DNA of 64,000 nt from NCBI RefSeq assembly GCF_001411555.2, contig NC_049901.1, positions 32,622,838 through 32,686,837 of the forward strand. Reading direction: 5' to 3'. The number at the start of each line of letters is the position of its first letter. Position 1 is the stretch's first letter. Position numbers and translations under genes: made by a program. Below, one piece after another: positions 35,980-46,868 of the stretch. The notes beneath the pieces were generated by a model that was given only the letters and a program-made list of their open reading frames with translations, had not been told where the DNA came from and made no database searches. This DNA comes from Juglans regia (Eukaryota > Streptophyta > Magnoliopsida > Fagales > Juglandaceae).

Positions 35980-38900
35980 TCAACCAAGAATGGGAAAGAT
36001 TCGGGTTATGTGCTCGAGTGGAACACTATCTTCTGTGTTTTTCTTTAGCTCAGGATGGTTGAATTCATTGCGAGGTAGGACAATGAGTTGGCCCCTGCCA
36101 TGACTTTTCTCAAGAATCCAGCCAGAATTTGCAACGTAGTGCTCAAGGAATTTGTCCAAGGACAGACCTTCAATGTTGATAGCCTGCAAGATCGACCAGG
36201 ATAACAAGTTTTACATAGAAAGATAAATATATAAAGCAACAAAGGAAGACACACCTAATAATCCCCACGGAAAAGAAAGACTAAATAAAAGAAAGAACAA
36301 ATATCAAATTCAAGGATTAAATAAAACATCATTGTCAGGGTTACATTTAGGGGTGATAAACGGTCGGTCCGGACCGGACCAAGATTGGGTCCATATTTTA
36401 GAAGACCGAAAAGTTTCGGTCTAGTCCCAAGTCAAGGGTTTTTCCACCCTAGACCGGACCGGACCGGACCGAATGAAAAATAAAAATAAAAAATATATTT
36501 TATATATATTATTTATATAATAATTGTACAATTTATTATGTAATTTTCATCTAACCTATCACTATTAACAATTTAAAATTTTAAATATGTTATTAACAAT
36601 TGTTAATATTCTATCAATTAACTAATATATAATATCAATTAGCTAATTATAGTAATTATATAAATTAATAATGTAATTTTCATCTAATTTATTTTCATTA
36701 ACCATATAAAATATTTTTTTATTGAGTTAATTACATAATCTACATTAATAAGTCACTTAATTTTAAATTAGTATTTTAAATAATTTTTTATTAATTGATT
36801 TAAAAAATAAAAAAATAAAAAAATAATTAGGCCGAACCGAACGGACCGATAGCTACCAGTTTGGTCCGATCCCTATGGGTGTTCGGTCCGGTCCGGTCCG
36901 GGAAAATGGACCGAAAATATTCGGTCCATCGCCAGACCGGATTGACCGATTTGCACCCTTAGTTACATTGTTAGATTCAAGCCTTATATATATATATATA
37001 TATATATAAATATATATATATATTGTAAAAGAGGTTTGAACCTTCGACTTATATTAGAAAAACCTCACTTAAAGGCGGGGGGAAAGCCGTGATTACAAAG
37101 CTAAAGGCCCACACAAAAGGAAAAGACTCCAAAAGAATTCAGGTACACTATCAAGCTAACAAAAAAAAAAAAAAATCGGGAGCACTATCGGCGTAAGTAA
37201 TGAAGTCCCCATCTATCCGTACATGAAAGACCACGAAGGCTGCTCTGTCCAAATCCATTACCTTGAAAATCCATAGCACGTCCTTTGGCCCCCCTCTTTA
37301 GCCAAATAGTCAGCCACCATATTTGCTTCTCTGAAAACATGGTGAACATGTGCATTAAGTGATCAAGTGAGGGCTTGTGCTTCATCCCAAAAGTCCCATG
37401 CGTACCAGTTCTTGCACACTTCCGAAAGAAGCCAATTCACCACTACACTAGAATTAGACTCAACTAGGAAGTCTCTCAACTCGAGCTGGTGGCACAACTT
37501 GAGGCCATCAAGGAGTTAGTAGAAAGGGCCCAACATTCGGCAAAGGTGTTAGTAGCAATCCCATAATAGTGCGCAAAACCAGCCACAACATGTCCTTAGT
37601 CATTCCGGATGATACCCCTCCCGAGGCCCGAAGACCTTGGATTGCCATTAGACCCTCCATCCACATTTAATTTTACCATCCCACGCCCAAGTCGAGACCA
37701 CACTATAGGTTGCGATGGTTTAGATGAGACTGGAGCGATAGGGCAATTAAGCTCCTGCAAAACTGATTAATCTCTCGAGCCCAGCTTCTTGAAAGACCAA
37801 AGGGTACCTGAGACTTCCATGAGGTGGCTTTTAACAATGCGGATGATAGCCCTCCAATCATGAACACCATCCATACGTGCTACGCAACGTGCTCACCAAA
37901 GAGCCCAAGTAATAAGGATGGGAGTGATGCCGCGTAATAGGCCTACTTGAGAGGAGGAGGCCTGTCGCCACCACACGTTTAGAACTCCCTACTAACAACA
38001 TATCTGAGGTAGTTGAATGCCAAAAGAAGCAACAAAAAAATTTCATACCTTCCTCACCCCCTCCCCATCACACAACACATGGTCCAGTGTCTCCATTTGA
38101 GGGGCTTCACAACAATTACATTTGGACACTACGGGGATGCCAAGCTGTTTTATCGACTCATCGAGAGGAAGAGCATTCTTCCTAGCCCTCCAACATACAA
38201 AAGACATCTTATTTGGCACAGGAGGTTGCCAAAGCCATTTCCTCCACTGACAGGGGTTACCATACTTTCGAATCAGCTGCCAAGCCGACTTGGTGCTAAA
38301 TAAACCCTCTGCATTGGGCTTCCATACATGGATATCCTTGCCTTCACACATCCAAATATGAGAAAGACATCTTCTCCACCATACCATCATCTACCAGCGC
38401 CCGTAAGCTCTAGAAATCCCAGCCTGATGAGTTCAGCAGGGAGCGAACCTGAAGGCCCGAATCACCCACCACTGTTTTGTGTCCACAATGGCTCCATCCC
38501 CCAACCAGTTATCAAACCAGAAATTTATCTCCCCTTTGTGAGCCAGGTATCTCGTGTTCCCTAGCACATGTGGCATAACTCGCATGATACCTTTCCAAAA
38601 ACGAGAGCCCCATGTCATTTAGAAGCATAGAAAAATGCGAGTTGCCAACATATTTTGCATTGAAAAATTATGACCAAAGAGAGCTGCTAGTGAGAAGTTT
38701 CCATGCAAACTTCATTAGGAGAGAAGTTTGCACTTCCAAGAGATCGCGAATGCCCAAGCCGCCCTCTTCCACTGGCAAACAAATCTTGCGCCAAGACACC
38801 CATTTCCATTTTTTGTTTCCATTCCGGATCCCCAAAGGAAATTTAAGAAGATCAACTTAATGGCTGTGAGGACTCCTTTTGGAAAGTTCATCACCGAAAG

Positions 38901-41865
38901 CATATGGATAGGCATGTTATTCAAAACATGCTTTATAAGAGTTATTTTTCCCCCGAATGATAAGCTTGCTCTTCCAACCGGCTAGTTTCTTTTGAAGCTT
39001 GGTAATCAAGGGGTCAAACAAACGTGTGGTGAGCCACCCTAGAGGAACTCCCAGATAATTGCAAGGCCACATCCTCTCCTCAAAGCTAGTTAAGTGCATC
39101 ATTTCTAGTTTCCTGGAATGAGTGTAATTATAGGGGAAAAAATTGAGGATTTAGTTGGACTTACAAGTTGGCCAGGAATGCTTTCAAATTTGTGGAGTAG
39201 TTGAATGAGGTTACTTGGGTTAAAAGGCTTTATTTTCCCCAATTGGAATTCTTGATGAAGCATGCGTGAGAGAGAGTAGTTCTTCCGATAAAATAAAAAG
39301 ATACAGGGACAAAGGATCATCTTGCCTAAGACCATGAGACGGCTTAAAGAATCCATTAGAACTACCCTTTAGCATCACAGAGTACACTGGTGAGGAGATG
39401 CAATTAAAGATGAGGGCTCTCCACTTGTCCGAAAAGCCCAACCTCTTCAACACTTCCATCAAAAAATGCCAATTCACCTGGTCATAAGCTTTGGCCATAT
39501 CGATTTTAATCATGACATCTTCCCCCCTAGTCTTCCGATTCATGCCATGTACGAGATCTTGTGCGAGCGCAATATTATCAAAAATACTACGTCCACGGAG
39601 AAAGGCCGCCTGTTCAGCACAGATAATACCCCCTAACAGCGGTGCCATCCGAAAACCCCACGACCACAATCTGGAAAGTAAAATGCAATTTCACCCCTGG
39701 TCTTCCGACTCAAGCCTTATATGAATGGGTCATTAGGCAATAGAATAACAAAAGTAAAATGCAATGAAAACCCCGCAACCACAATTTGGAAAATCATCAG
39801 AAATTAGTGTCCTCAAATTACACATCCTACCGCACATAGCCTTTAGATATTCCTTTTCTGTTATCATGCTGAAATATATTTGATTCACATCCAGGCATTG
39901 ATTCCTCAACAACACAAGCACTATACCATCCAGGTAGGAGCTGGCCATCAGACCATGTCCTAGAAATAGAAATGACATAGCACAGTAAGGAAACAATATC
40001 AAGGGCCTACCTCAGCAAGCACAGCTCTGGGAACCTTCTGATAAGTCACGGAAAGGACATGAATTGCATAGGCTTGGATTTCTTGCTCAAAACCTGCATT
40101 TTGTTTTCCTGTGAGCATTAATAATCATACAAGCAGAAAACAATAGATGAACGGATAGAAGACAGCAACATAAACATAAGAACATGAGACGACAGCAATT
40201 TAAATTGAGCAGCAGAAAGTCGGAATAATGAGCCATGAGCCATTTGAGCAACACAAACAGGAGCTTAAACTTTGCTAACACAAGCTTTAATCAACAATGG
40301 TATGTCTAGCCAAAAGGTGACAACACTAACCACAGCATCAGTTTATATGTTAATGATCGCATCATACGATTCTGATACCATCAATTGGACTAACATAATC
40401 AACGAACAGCCAGAAATCCTCACAAAGGTTTTAGAACTTCATAAAAATGGCAACAATGCATTGCAATTAAATATTATAAAGAGGCATACCATCAGATTAT
40501 CCAAATCTGTAACCATATGAACAGTGTAATATCAGGAATCACATTCTTGTATTAGAGTAAACATGGCCCCATATCGTCTTCATTATTCTATAATCTAAAG
40601 GTAGAAAGTGATTATTCTACCAAAGACACCATCCTTGATAAATGGAACAATCATATAGCTTCAACTGGATAGAAAATCCAAATAGTATATACCACGAACA
40701 TACACCGACAATTCACTGCATCAAAAATCATTACTACCTGGCACAACTTCAACTATGTGACGATTCTTAGCTGCTTCATCCCAGAACTGACGGAATCTTC
40801 CTGTCTGCAAACAAAGCAGGTGAGTTCTTATAATATGAATGGCACAGATGAGTCAAGAAACACAAACCAAAAATACATACCTCCAAGTAGTGTGAGAGAA
40901 CAATAAGGGTCTTGAACTGCTCCTCCATTTGCTGACTCAATCAAATGAAAGAAGGAAAACTTTTACCAACAACGGCTATGAGGAATCTAATTGTTAAAAC
41001 TCAAATCTAGCGAAAGAAAATTTAAATCAAATAACATATTTTTTATGCTTCCATTGAGAGGCTTACGAAAACAGAAGAACTAAAGAAGTACTTATCAAAA
41101 AAGAAATTAAGAAGTATTCAGTTAGAATATCAGAAAACCCATATCACCTAATATATACATAATCTCTAGTTTAATCTAACTCTGAACACCAGAAAGTTAT
41201 AGCAGATGATCAAACACGCCTAATATAAGCGTGAATTTTTTAGTGCCATATTGAGTAAGTGCTACTGATGGCGGAAAGCATAATAATGAATAGAAAATAT
41301 TTGAAATGGAGAGAGAGAGAGAGAGAGAGAAAGAGAGTTACCACTCGTTCTGGAATCAAAAAGAGACACAAGCTAAAATCTGGAGCAGGCATTGCCATGA
41401 GTGCCTTAACCAAGATGCGGGACACAATTTGGGTACTCATACGCTCTGGCTCAAACTGCACAAAACGCAAAGCTTTTTTCTTTTTTGAAGCATAACAAAA
41501 CCAATCATATATGTATGTATGCATGCATTAATAGCACTTCTCCTAACCTGATAAAGGCGAAGAAGGCAGAGATTTGCTGCAAGGCTGTACGTTTTCGACG
41601 ATACCTGGAATTTATTTTTTTAAAGAAAACAAGATTACATGATAAATACCATCATTCTTTGATTCATAACGATGAGATTGAAATGCTTTAATTCGTTTTT
41701 ATTAATTGTTCTAAAAAGAAGAATGAAGTGAAAGAGAGTTAAAGAGGAAACCTGGTCGTTAACGTAGTTCTCGAGATCGGGAAGGATGTCGGGATTGTAC
41801 GGGTTCACAGCCACCAGCTGCTCCACCGTGTACTGCTGCACCTCCCTCTCTCTCTCCCTTCCCAT
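35980..41865 (-). CDS. TIF3K1: Eukaryotic translation initiation factor 3 subunit K
   Basis: Seven exons on the minus strand: 41752-41865, 41548-41604, 41342-41455, 40881-40931, 40738-40804, 40011-40093, 35980-36183. Together they give 229 residues plus TGA, the usual plant eIF3k length. The N-terminus reads YTVEQLVAVNPYNPDILPDL, the middle contains FEPERMSTQIVSRILVKAL and FRQFWDEAAKNRH, and the C-terminus ends PLEHITRIFPILG; all are strongly conserved. The CSN8/PSMD8/EIF3K (PCI-like) domain covers about residues 65-205. Family knowledge: eIF3k is a non-core subunit of the cytosolic eIF3 complex that helps load mRNA on the 40S ribosome. The ATG chosen gives MGRERERE, encoded by a GA-rich stretch that may be slippage-prone. 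Intron 6 (36184-40010) has been enlarged by a hAT MITE and an L1. The frame is intact. Confidence 0.96.
36348..36961. mobile_element. hAT-like MITE (614 bp) with 8-bp TSD in eIF3k intron 6
   Basis: The unit starts taggggtgataaacggtcgg and ends gatttgcaccctta. A perfect 8-bp repeat gttacatt flanks it (36340-36347 and 36962-36969). Both ends carry ggtccggaccgg-type direct and inverted repeats; the middle is almost pure A/T. There is no coding sequence, so it is a non-autonomous hAT derivative. Its terminal TAGGGGTG matches the large hAT at 9226. Confidence 0.9.
36985..37022. repeat. (TA)n microsatellite at the L1 tail
   Basis: An AT/TA run begins within the target duplication and forms the 3' tail position of the minus-strand L1, replacing the usual poly-A. 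Confidence 0.85.
36990..39709 (-). mobile_element. 5'-truncated L1 (2.7 kb) in eIF3k intron 6
   Basis: A perfect 13-bp duplication tcaagccttatat flanks the insert (36977-36989 and 39710-39722). Minus-strand frames run from reverse transcriptase (39669-39220: AAFLRGRSIFDNIALAQDL, KIDMAKAYDQVNWHFL, and GLRQDDPLS where QGDPLS is usual), through LGVPLGWLT (39050), the zinc-binding region (CNCCEAPQMETLDHVLC, about 38125-38075) to an RNase H end (ADYLAKEGA-like, about 37320). Stops and shifts break the frame, and the catalytic FADD box is not clear. It lies in the same orientation as eIF3k and is removed with the intron. Confidence 0.92.
41309..41336. repeat. (GA)n microsatellite in eIF3k intron 3
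   Basis: A GA run lies 5-30 bp from the exon 3 donor site (exon ends at 41342), so on the sense strand it is a CT tract just inside the intron. Confidence 0.85.
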
Positions 41866-42066
41866 TTTTTTTCCCCTTTCGTTTAGGATTTTCGAATGGC
41901 GTCCCCTCAGTCTCAAAAACCCTAAATCAAAATTATTAATCAGAGATAAATACTGTGAGAGAGGGAATTGGAATCGAACTTTGTTTTTTCGGATTCCGAG
42001 AAACCGTATGACCCGACCGGAACTGAAATTTAGACCCGACTCGATATGAAACGGCCCGGAAAACAA
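41866..42066 (-). promoter_or_regulatory. eIF3k leader / proximal promoter with telo-box
   Basis: The plant telo-box AAACCCTAA is at 41917-41925, about 52 bp before the start codon. Telo-boxes are known near the start of many plant translation-related genes. The leader next to the ATG is rich in GA on the sense strand. A transcription start is not resolved. Confidence 0.5.
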
Positions 42067-42103
42067 AAACTTTATGTCACATAAGCCTGGGGACCCAAAT
42101 CAC

Positions 42104-42872
42104 TAGGGATCTAAAGAAAATCGGAAAATTAGTTGAACCGGATCGGAACCAATCGAATAGGTAGATTCAGACTCCATTTGAATGAAGAAATACTATCAAT
42201 TTATTTCATCTTATCATTATAATTTTCTCAAATTTTCATATAAAATATAATAAATAATTTAACTTTTTCAAATCTCAAAAAAATAATATTCTAACAATAT
42301 TTTATTCAACTCATCTAAAAAATCTTATCTCGCTATCCAAACCAATCCTAAGTCCGATTCGTAGTCAGTCTAGTATCGATTTTTAAAAATCAAAACTAGT
42401 TCGATAATGAGAACTGAACCAAAATATATATATTTTTAATTTTTTATGTTATATATAAAAATTTTATACATAATTTTTTATATTATAACATATATTATAT
42501 ACTAAATTATTAATTTTTCAAAGCATTAATATTAAATTTTTAATATAAAGTTCTTTTTGATAAGTTAATCTTACTAATAAGTTCGACACTATTTATATTA
42601 TACTAGTCTAATTAGAGACTAATGAATTAATAATTGTTAATAATAAATATTAAATTCTAACAATTAAATTTAATATTGAAGAAATTATAATGCTAAACGT
42701 ATGTAGTACCATACATATAAACGGTAAATTGAAACAATTGGACTCAAACCAAAAAAATTGAAAGTTTCAATTTTAGTGATGAATCGGTCCATATTAGTTT
42801 TTAAATTTTCAAAACTGGTGTATACCGGTTTGGTTCCAAAATTTATCTAAAACTAGATCAATTACATCCCTA
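42104..42872. mobile_element. hAT-like MITE (769 bp) with 8-bp TSD and a nested MITE
   Basis: The unit begins tagggatctaaag and ends ttacatcccta, with a perfect 8-bp direct repeat caaatcac on both sides (42096-42103 and 42873-42880). The outer parts contain ccggatcggaacc and accggtttggttcc-like arms, and the middle is A/T-rich. A second, unrelated MITE sits inside at 42174-42342, so the hAT-like unit is the older one. It lies about 240 bp upstream of the eIF3k start. Confidence 0.88.
42174..42342 (-). mobile_element. MITE, GTTTGGATA family, copy 2
   Basis: Read on the minus strand it begins gtttggatagcgagataag and contains aataaaatattgttagaata and tttgaaaaagttaaattatt, matching copy 1 at 18956-19153. 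The other end (ccatttgaatgaag) is degraded. Confidence 0.75.
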
Positions 42873-42880
42873 CAAATCAC

Positions 42881-44246
42881 TTATCAAGTAATGTATTCAA
42901 ACCCAACCTTTGGATCAAGCTCTTCCTCTAGGTAACTCTCCCTCTCTCTTTCATAAATGTTAAATTAGTGACATAAGATCTTATGAAATTAGTAAAATTC
43001 GAATTTCATGTAGAGTTAGGAAATACACACGATAGAATTAGTGCCACAGGAGCATAATCTAGAATCACATGGCGACATGGTAACGTGGCAATTTGATGGT
43101 ATAGCAATAGATAAAATCACGGGTTGTGCAAGCGCCGCATTTTTTTTTTTTTTTTGAAAAAGTGTAAGGTCTATCATTAAAAAATTAATTTTTTTATACG
43201 AGTCACATATTTACTCACTTTTTCAAAAATAATGCATGACATATACAATGATCTATCATTGCAGATGTCATTCCTCTTGATGGTATGGCATGTCAATGTG
43301 GATTTCTAATTCCAGTTTAGATGCTTATGTGGCAGGTTTGGGGAGTGAGAATTATCCAGCTTGCATCAATTAGGTTTCATGGCATTTGTGTAATAACTCG
43401 GTCTAATATTAATAGGTACAGAATAAGGATAATTTTATTTAACCTAATTTAGATTTAATGGAGCATTATGGGTAAATTCAGAGACTATAATTTATGGAAA
43501 AGCCTTCTTAGAAGCGAGTTCGCACACCAATGCTGACATGTAAGGCAATGAATTTCTAATTAGGCCCAAAAATTTGTTTTAAGGCTTGTTGAGGTTTAGT
43601 AAATGACTTTGGATGACTCTAATGTACCAATATTTTTGGAAAGCTCAATTGAGGTTTATAATGTAATTTTAAATAGGTTACGGGCTCAATATTTATTATG
43701 GTAGATTATGAAATTTTATTTTACTCAATAATTCAATTAAAGCCCATTTAATACTCATTGAGCAAGTAAGCCCACATTTATTAGATAATAGGCTTAAGGA
43801 ATTATTTAAAAGTCCAAAAGTATTTTTTGGACAACTTGACTTACTTTGGACTTAAATCCGATTAATTAGAATTTGTTACTCTACTTATAGGGAAGTCCTG
43901 GAATTCGGTTAGACCCATTAAATAATCAAACCCACTTACCAAGCCCAAAGAGATATTTAAAAGTCCACAAAATAGGCCCAATGAGAAAACCCTAGCACCC
44001 ATGGGCTAAGCCTATAAAAATGGACCTAACTTATGTATGTACGTGTATGGGTAGGAACCAGCTTAAGACCAAAACCCATTAAAAAGCTCAAGCTCATTTC
44101 CCATCAGACCCGTATTAAACTCCCCCATGCATTACATGAGGAACCTTCATCTACTAGTACTCCCTAGGGTTGTTGTTGTAACCTCCATAGCCTCCCCTCT
44201 AGCAAAACAGCCTCGAGCACCCACCAACTCCTCTATGCATCACCAT
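42881..44246. other. Intergenic spacer, no gene seen
   Basis: No coding frame is convincing. A foldback-like segment at 43142-43235 has a T-run, then gaaaaagtg...cactttttc as inverted ends, and resembles sequence at 60340-60425. The rest is AT-rich with no clear element ends. Confidence 0.5.
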
Positions 44247-44251
44247 CTAAC

Positions 44252-44798
44252 TGTTGTGAAATATTGTGCAAAATACAAACACCAATAATGGAAAATAAAG
44301 TAAAAACAATCACAATCAAGTACACGACGCACAATATACGTGGTTCGATAAATTGTTTACGTCCACAGAGCTGCATAAATCTTATTAACCAAAAGAGATT
44401 ACAATCACTCAATCTCAACTCACACTCTCTAGTACTTTTTGCTCTCTCACACAATATGCACTCACTTGACAATTGTTCTCTCTCAAAATATATTTAAGGT
44501 TGTGCAAGACATGTCTAATATGACATATTTATAACAAGCAGTGCTGAAAATCCTAATCTAGTAAAATCAGCTTTCTTCGCTCTAGTGGCGTGTCAAGCAC
44601 GCCTTGAGCGAACAGCCAAATCAAGATTAGCTTGAGCGGGGTGTCGAGTGATACTCAAGTGAACACTGGGGTTTGTGTCTCACTCTAGCGTAGTGTCAAG
44701 CAGGACTCGAGCGAACTCTTGGACTTGAACTTTACTGGAGCGCACTTTCAACAAACTCATTTTTCAGCTCCAAAACCAGCTCCACATACACCCTAACA
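44252..44798 (-). repeat. Copia 3' LTR
   Basis: The block aligns with 46348-46863 over its length (for example acaatcaagtacacgac, atatacgtggttcg and acatacacc at the end). On the plus strand it is followed by the complement of a purine tract (tctcccacttgg), the expected polypurine tract position. Confidence 0.92.
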
Positions 44799-45211
44799 AT
44801 CTCCCACTTGGAGACTGGGTCTCCACATGTCAGCTACTGTTTCCAGCCAATCCCTATCATCTCTGCAGCTCACAGCTCCCGTCTTCAAGCTAGAAGACGC
44901 ACTGAAGTCAAGCCCGACTTCAGTCTTATACGTACATAGGCCTTAGTCAACATATTCACTGGGCGACTCACAACTCCCACTGCACCAGGAGTATCTAGTC
45001 TTGAACCGATCTTGGCAACCTTAGCCAACTTTCTCGGGCTTTCATGAGGAACAAAAATGCTGACTCTCTTTCGCTTCCTTACATGTTTCGCGTGATCAAG
45101 CTTGCATTTTTGCACTCTTGTATTTCTTTGCACATCACTAGACCCTGACGTTAAATACAACGAGTTAGATCTCTTACCATGTGCTAGAACCAGTGCACTC
45201 TTGGTGATCTT

Positions 45212-46312
45212 TTAAGCTCCTCCAGAGAACGCTACTACAAAACCACTGTTATCAAGTTGTCCCACAGAGATCGGATTTTTCTTTAGATCTGGAACATGTT
45301 TGATTTGCTGTAAGGTCCACACGCTCCTATTTGGGAGTGTGATGTGCACATCATCCACTCCCTCTACATCCATTGTCTCTCCATCAGCCGCATACATCTT
45401 TCCGAAATCACCAACAACACAATTTTGCATGATTTCTCGATATGAGGTGATATGGAACGAAGACCCTGAATCCAACACACAATCATCAATCGGATTGTGC
45501 ACTACAAGAAGTAAGGCATCATGAATTTCTTCTGCCACTACATTCACAGCATCATCCTCAGCACTTTCTTGATTCCTGCAGTTTCTCTTGATGTGACCCA
45601 GCTTGCCACAACTCCAGCATGTGATCTATTGTCTAGATCTCATCTTGCTCTTCCCTCTACTCTTGTAGTTTGACCTATCATATCCTCTGCTAAGATTGTC
45701 AACAATCAGGGCCGATCCAGAACCCGAAGACTCACCCGAGTCTCTCCTACGTACCTCTTCAATAAGGATCATGTCACGTATGTCGTCTAATTCAATTTCG
45801 TCTTGCCAGCTGAACTACTCACAGTCATCATCATGACCTCCCAACCACTTGGCAGGGATGCCAACAGAATCAACGCTCTGATCTCATCATCAAACTCAAT
45901 CTCTACAGAAAACAATTGATTTGTGATCGTATTGAATTCATTCAAGTGTTGGGCTACAGACATACATTCCTACATCTTCAGATTGAACAATTTATTCATC
46001 AAGTGCACCTTATTATTCGCAGACGGCTTTTAATACATACCTAAAAAAGTCATCATGAGATCCACCGTGGTTCTCTCATTACTTACATTGTGTGCCACTA
46101 TTCTGGACAATGTCAGCCGAACAAGCCCTAGAACCTGTCGATCTAACAGGATCCACTCAACATGATCCATGCTTTCCAGTTTCTTTCCCAACAGTGGAAG
46201 GTGGAGCCTCTTCCCATAGAGATAGTCTTCGATCTGCATCTTCTAGTACCCAAAATTAATACCGTCGAACTTCTCGATCTCGGGTGTAATCACTTTATCT
46301 CCAGCCATCATT
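45212..46312 (-). pseudogene. Copia gag and retropepsin remnant
   Basis: The minus strand starts near 46312 with a MAGDK-like N-terminus, then MQIEDYLYGKRLHLPLLGKK and WILLDRQVLGLVRLTLSRIV (46239-46030), a CCHC zinc knuckle CWSCGKLGHIKRNC at about 45620-45570, and a protease frame 45547-45212 with the active site DCVLDSGSSFH. Stops at about 46030 and 45630 interrupt gag. A further minus-strand tail at 45180-44885 follows the protease and ends at the polypurine tract, so the usual integrase start is missing. Confidence 0.85.
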
Positions 46313-46330
46313 CTTCTTCAGATCCGACCT

Positions 46331-46345
46331 TGGCTCTTGATACCA
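46331..46345 (-). promoter_or_regulatory. Copia primer-binding site (initiator tRNA-Met type)
   Basis: On the minus strand the sequence right after the 5' LTR reads TGGTATCAAGAGCC, the common Copia primer site complementary to the 3' end of initiator tRNA-Met. Confidence 0.85.
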
Positions 46346-46347
46346 GT

Positions 46348-46863
46348 TGTTGTGAAATGTTGTGTAGAATACACACACCAACGATGGCAAACAAAATAAA
46401 AGCAATCACAATCAAGTACACGACGAATAATATACGTGGTTCGGCAAATTGCCTATATCCACAAAGCTGCAGAAATCTTATTAATCAGAAGAGATTACAA
46501 TCACTCAACTCACACTCTCTAGGGCTTTTTGCTCTCTCACATAATATGTACTCACTAGACAATTGTTCTTTTTTCAAAATATGCTTAAGGTCATGTAAGA
46601 CATGTATAATATGATATATTTATAGCGAACAACGCTGAAAATCCTAGTCTGACAAAATCAACGTTCTTCGCTCGAGCGAGCCTCGAGCAAAGAGCCAAAT
46701 CAATATTGGCTCAAGCGAGGTGTCGAGTTGGACTCGAGCGAACTCTCCAACTTGAACTCCGCTCGAGTAGTATGTCGAGTGATGTCGAGCGAACTTCACT
46801 TGAGCGCACTTTCAGCAAACACCTTTTTCAGCTCCAAAACCAATTTCCACATACACCTCAACA
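46348..46863 (-). repeat. Copia 5' LTR with repeated CTCGAGCGA motifs in U3
   Basis: This is the promoter-side LTR of the minus-strand element. Between about 46670 and 46800 the motif ctcgagcga or close variants (gctcgagcgag, ctcaagcgag, actcgagcgaac, tgtcgagcgaac) recurs at least five times, at spacings of roughly 20-50 bp. The same area of the 3' LTR carries degraded versions. Confidence 0.9.
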
Positions 46864-46868
46864 CTAAC

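Larger units (their letters stand above)
44252..46863 (-). mobile_element. Short Ty1/Copia retrotransposon without pol, 5-bp TSD
   Basis: Two LTRs (44252-44798 and 46348-46863) begin TGTTG and end CAACA or similar, and a perfect 5-bp duplication ctaac flanks the whole (44247-44251 and 46864-46868). On the minus strand the order is LTR, primer site, gag, CCHC knuckle, protease, a short linker and LTR. Integrase, RT and RNase H are missing, so the total is only 2612 bp. The LTRs have clearly diverged and gag has stops, so it is not recent. Confidence 0.93.

Noticed and set aside
41635..42066. 143-codon minus ORF beginning MFSGPFHIES as an eIF3k N-terminal extension
   Set aside because: Family members start at the MGRE-like position (41865); the extra codons are leader sequence.
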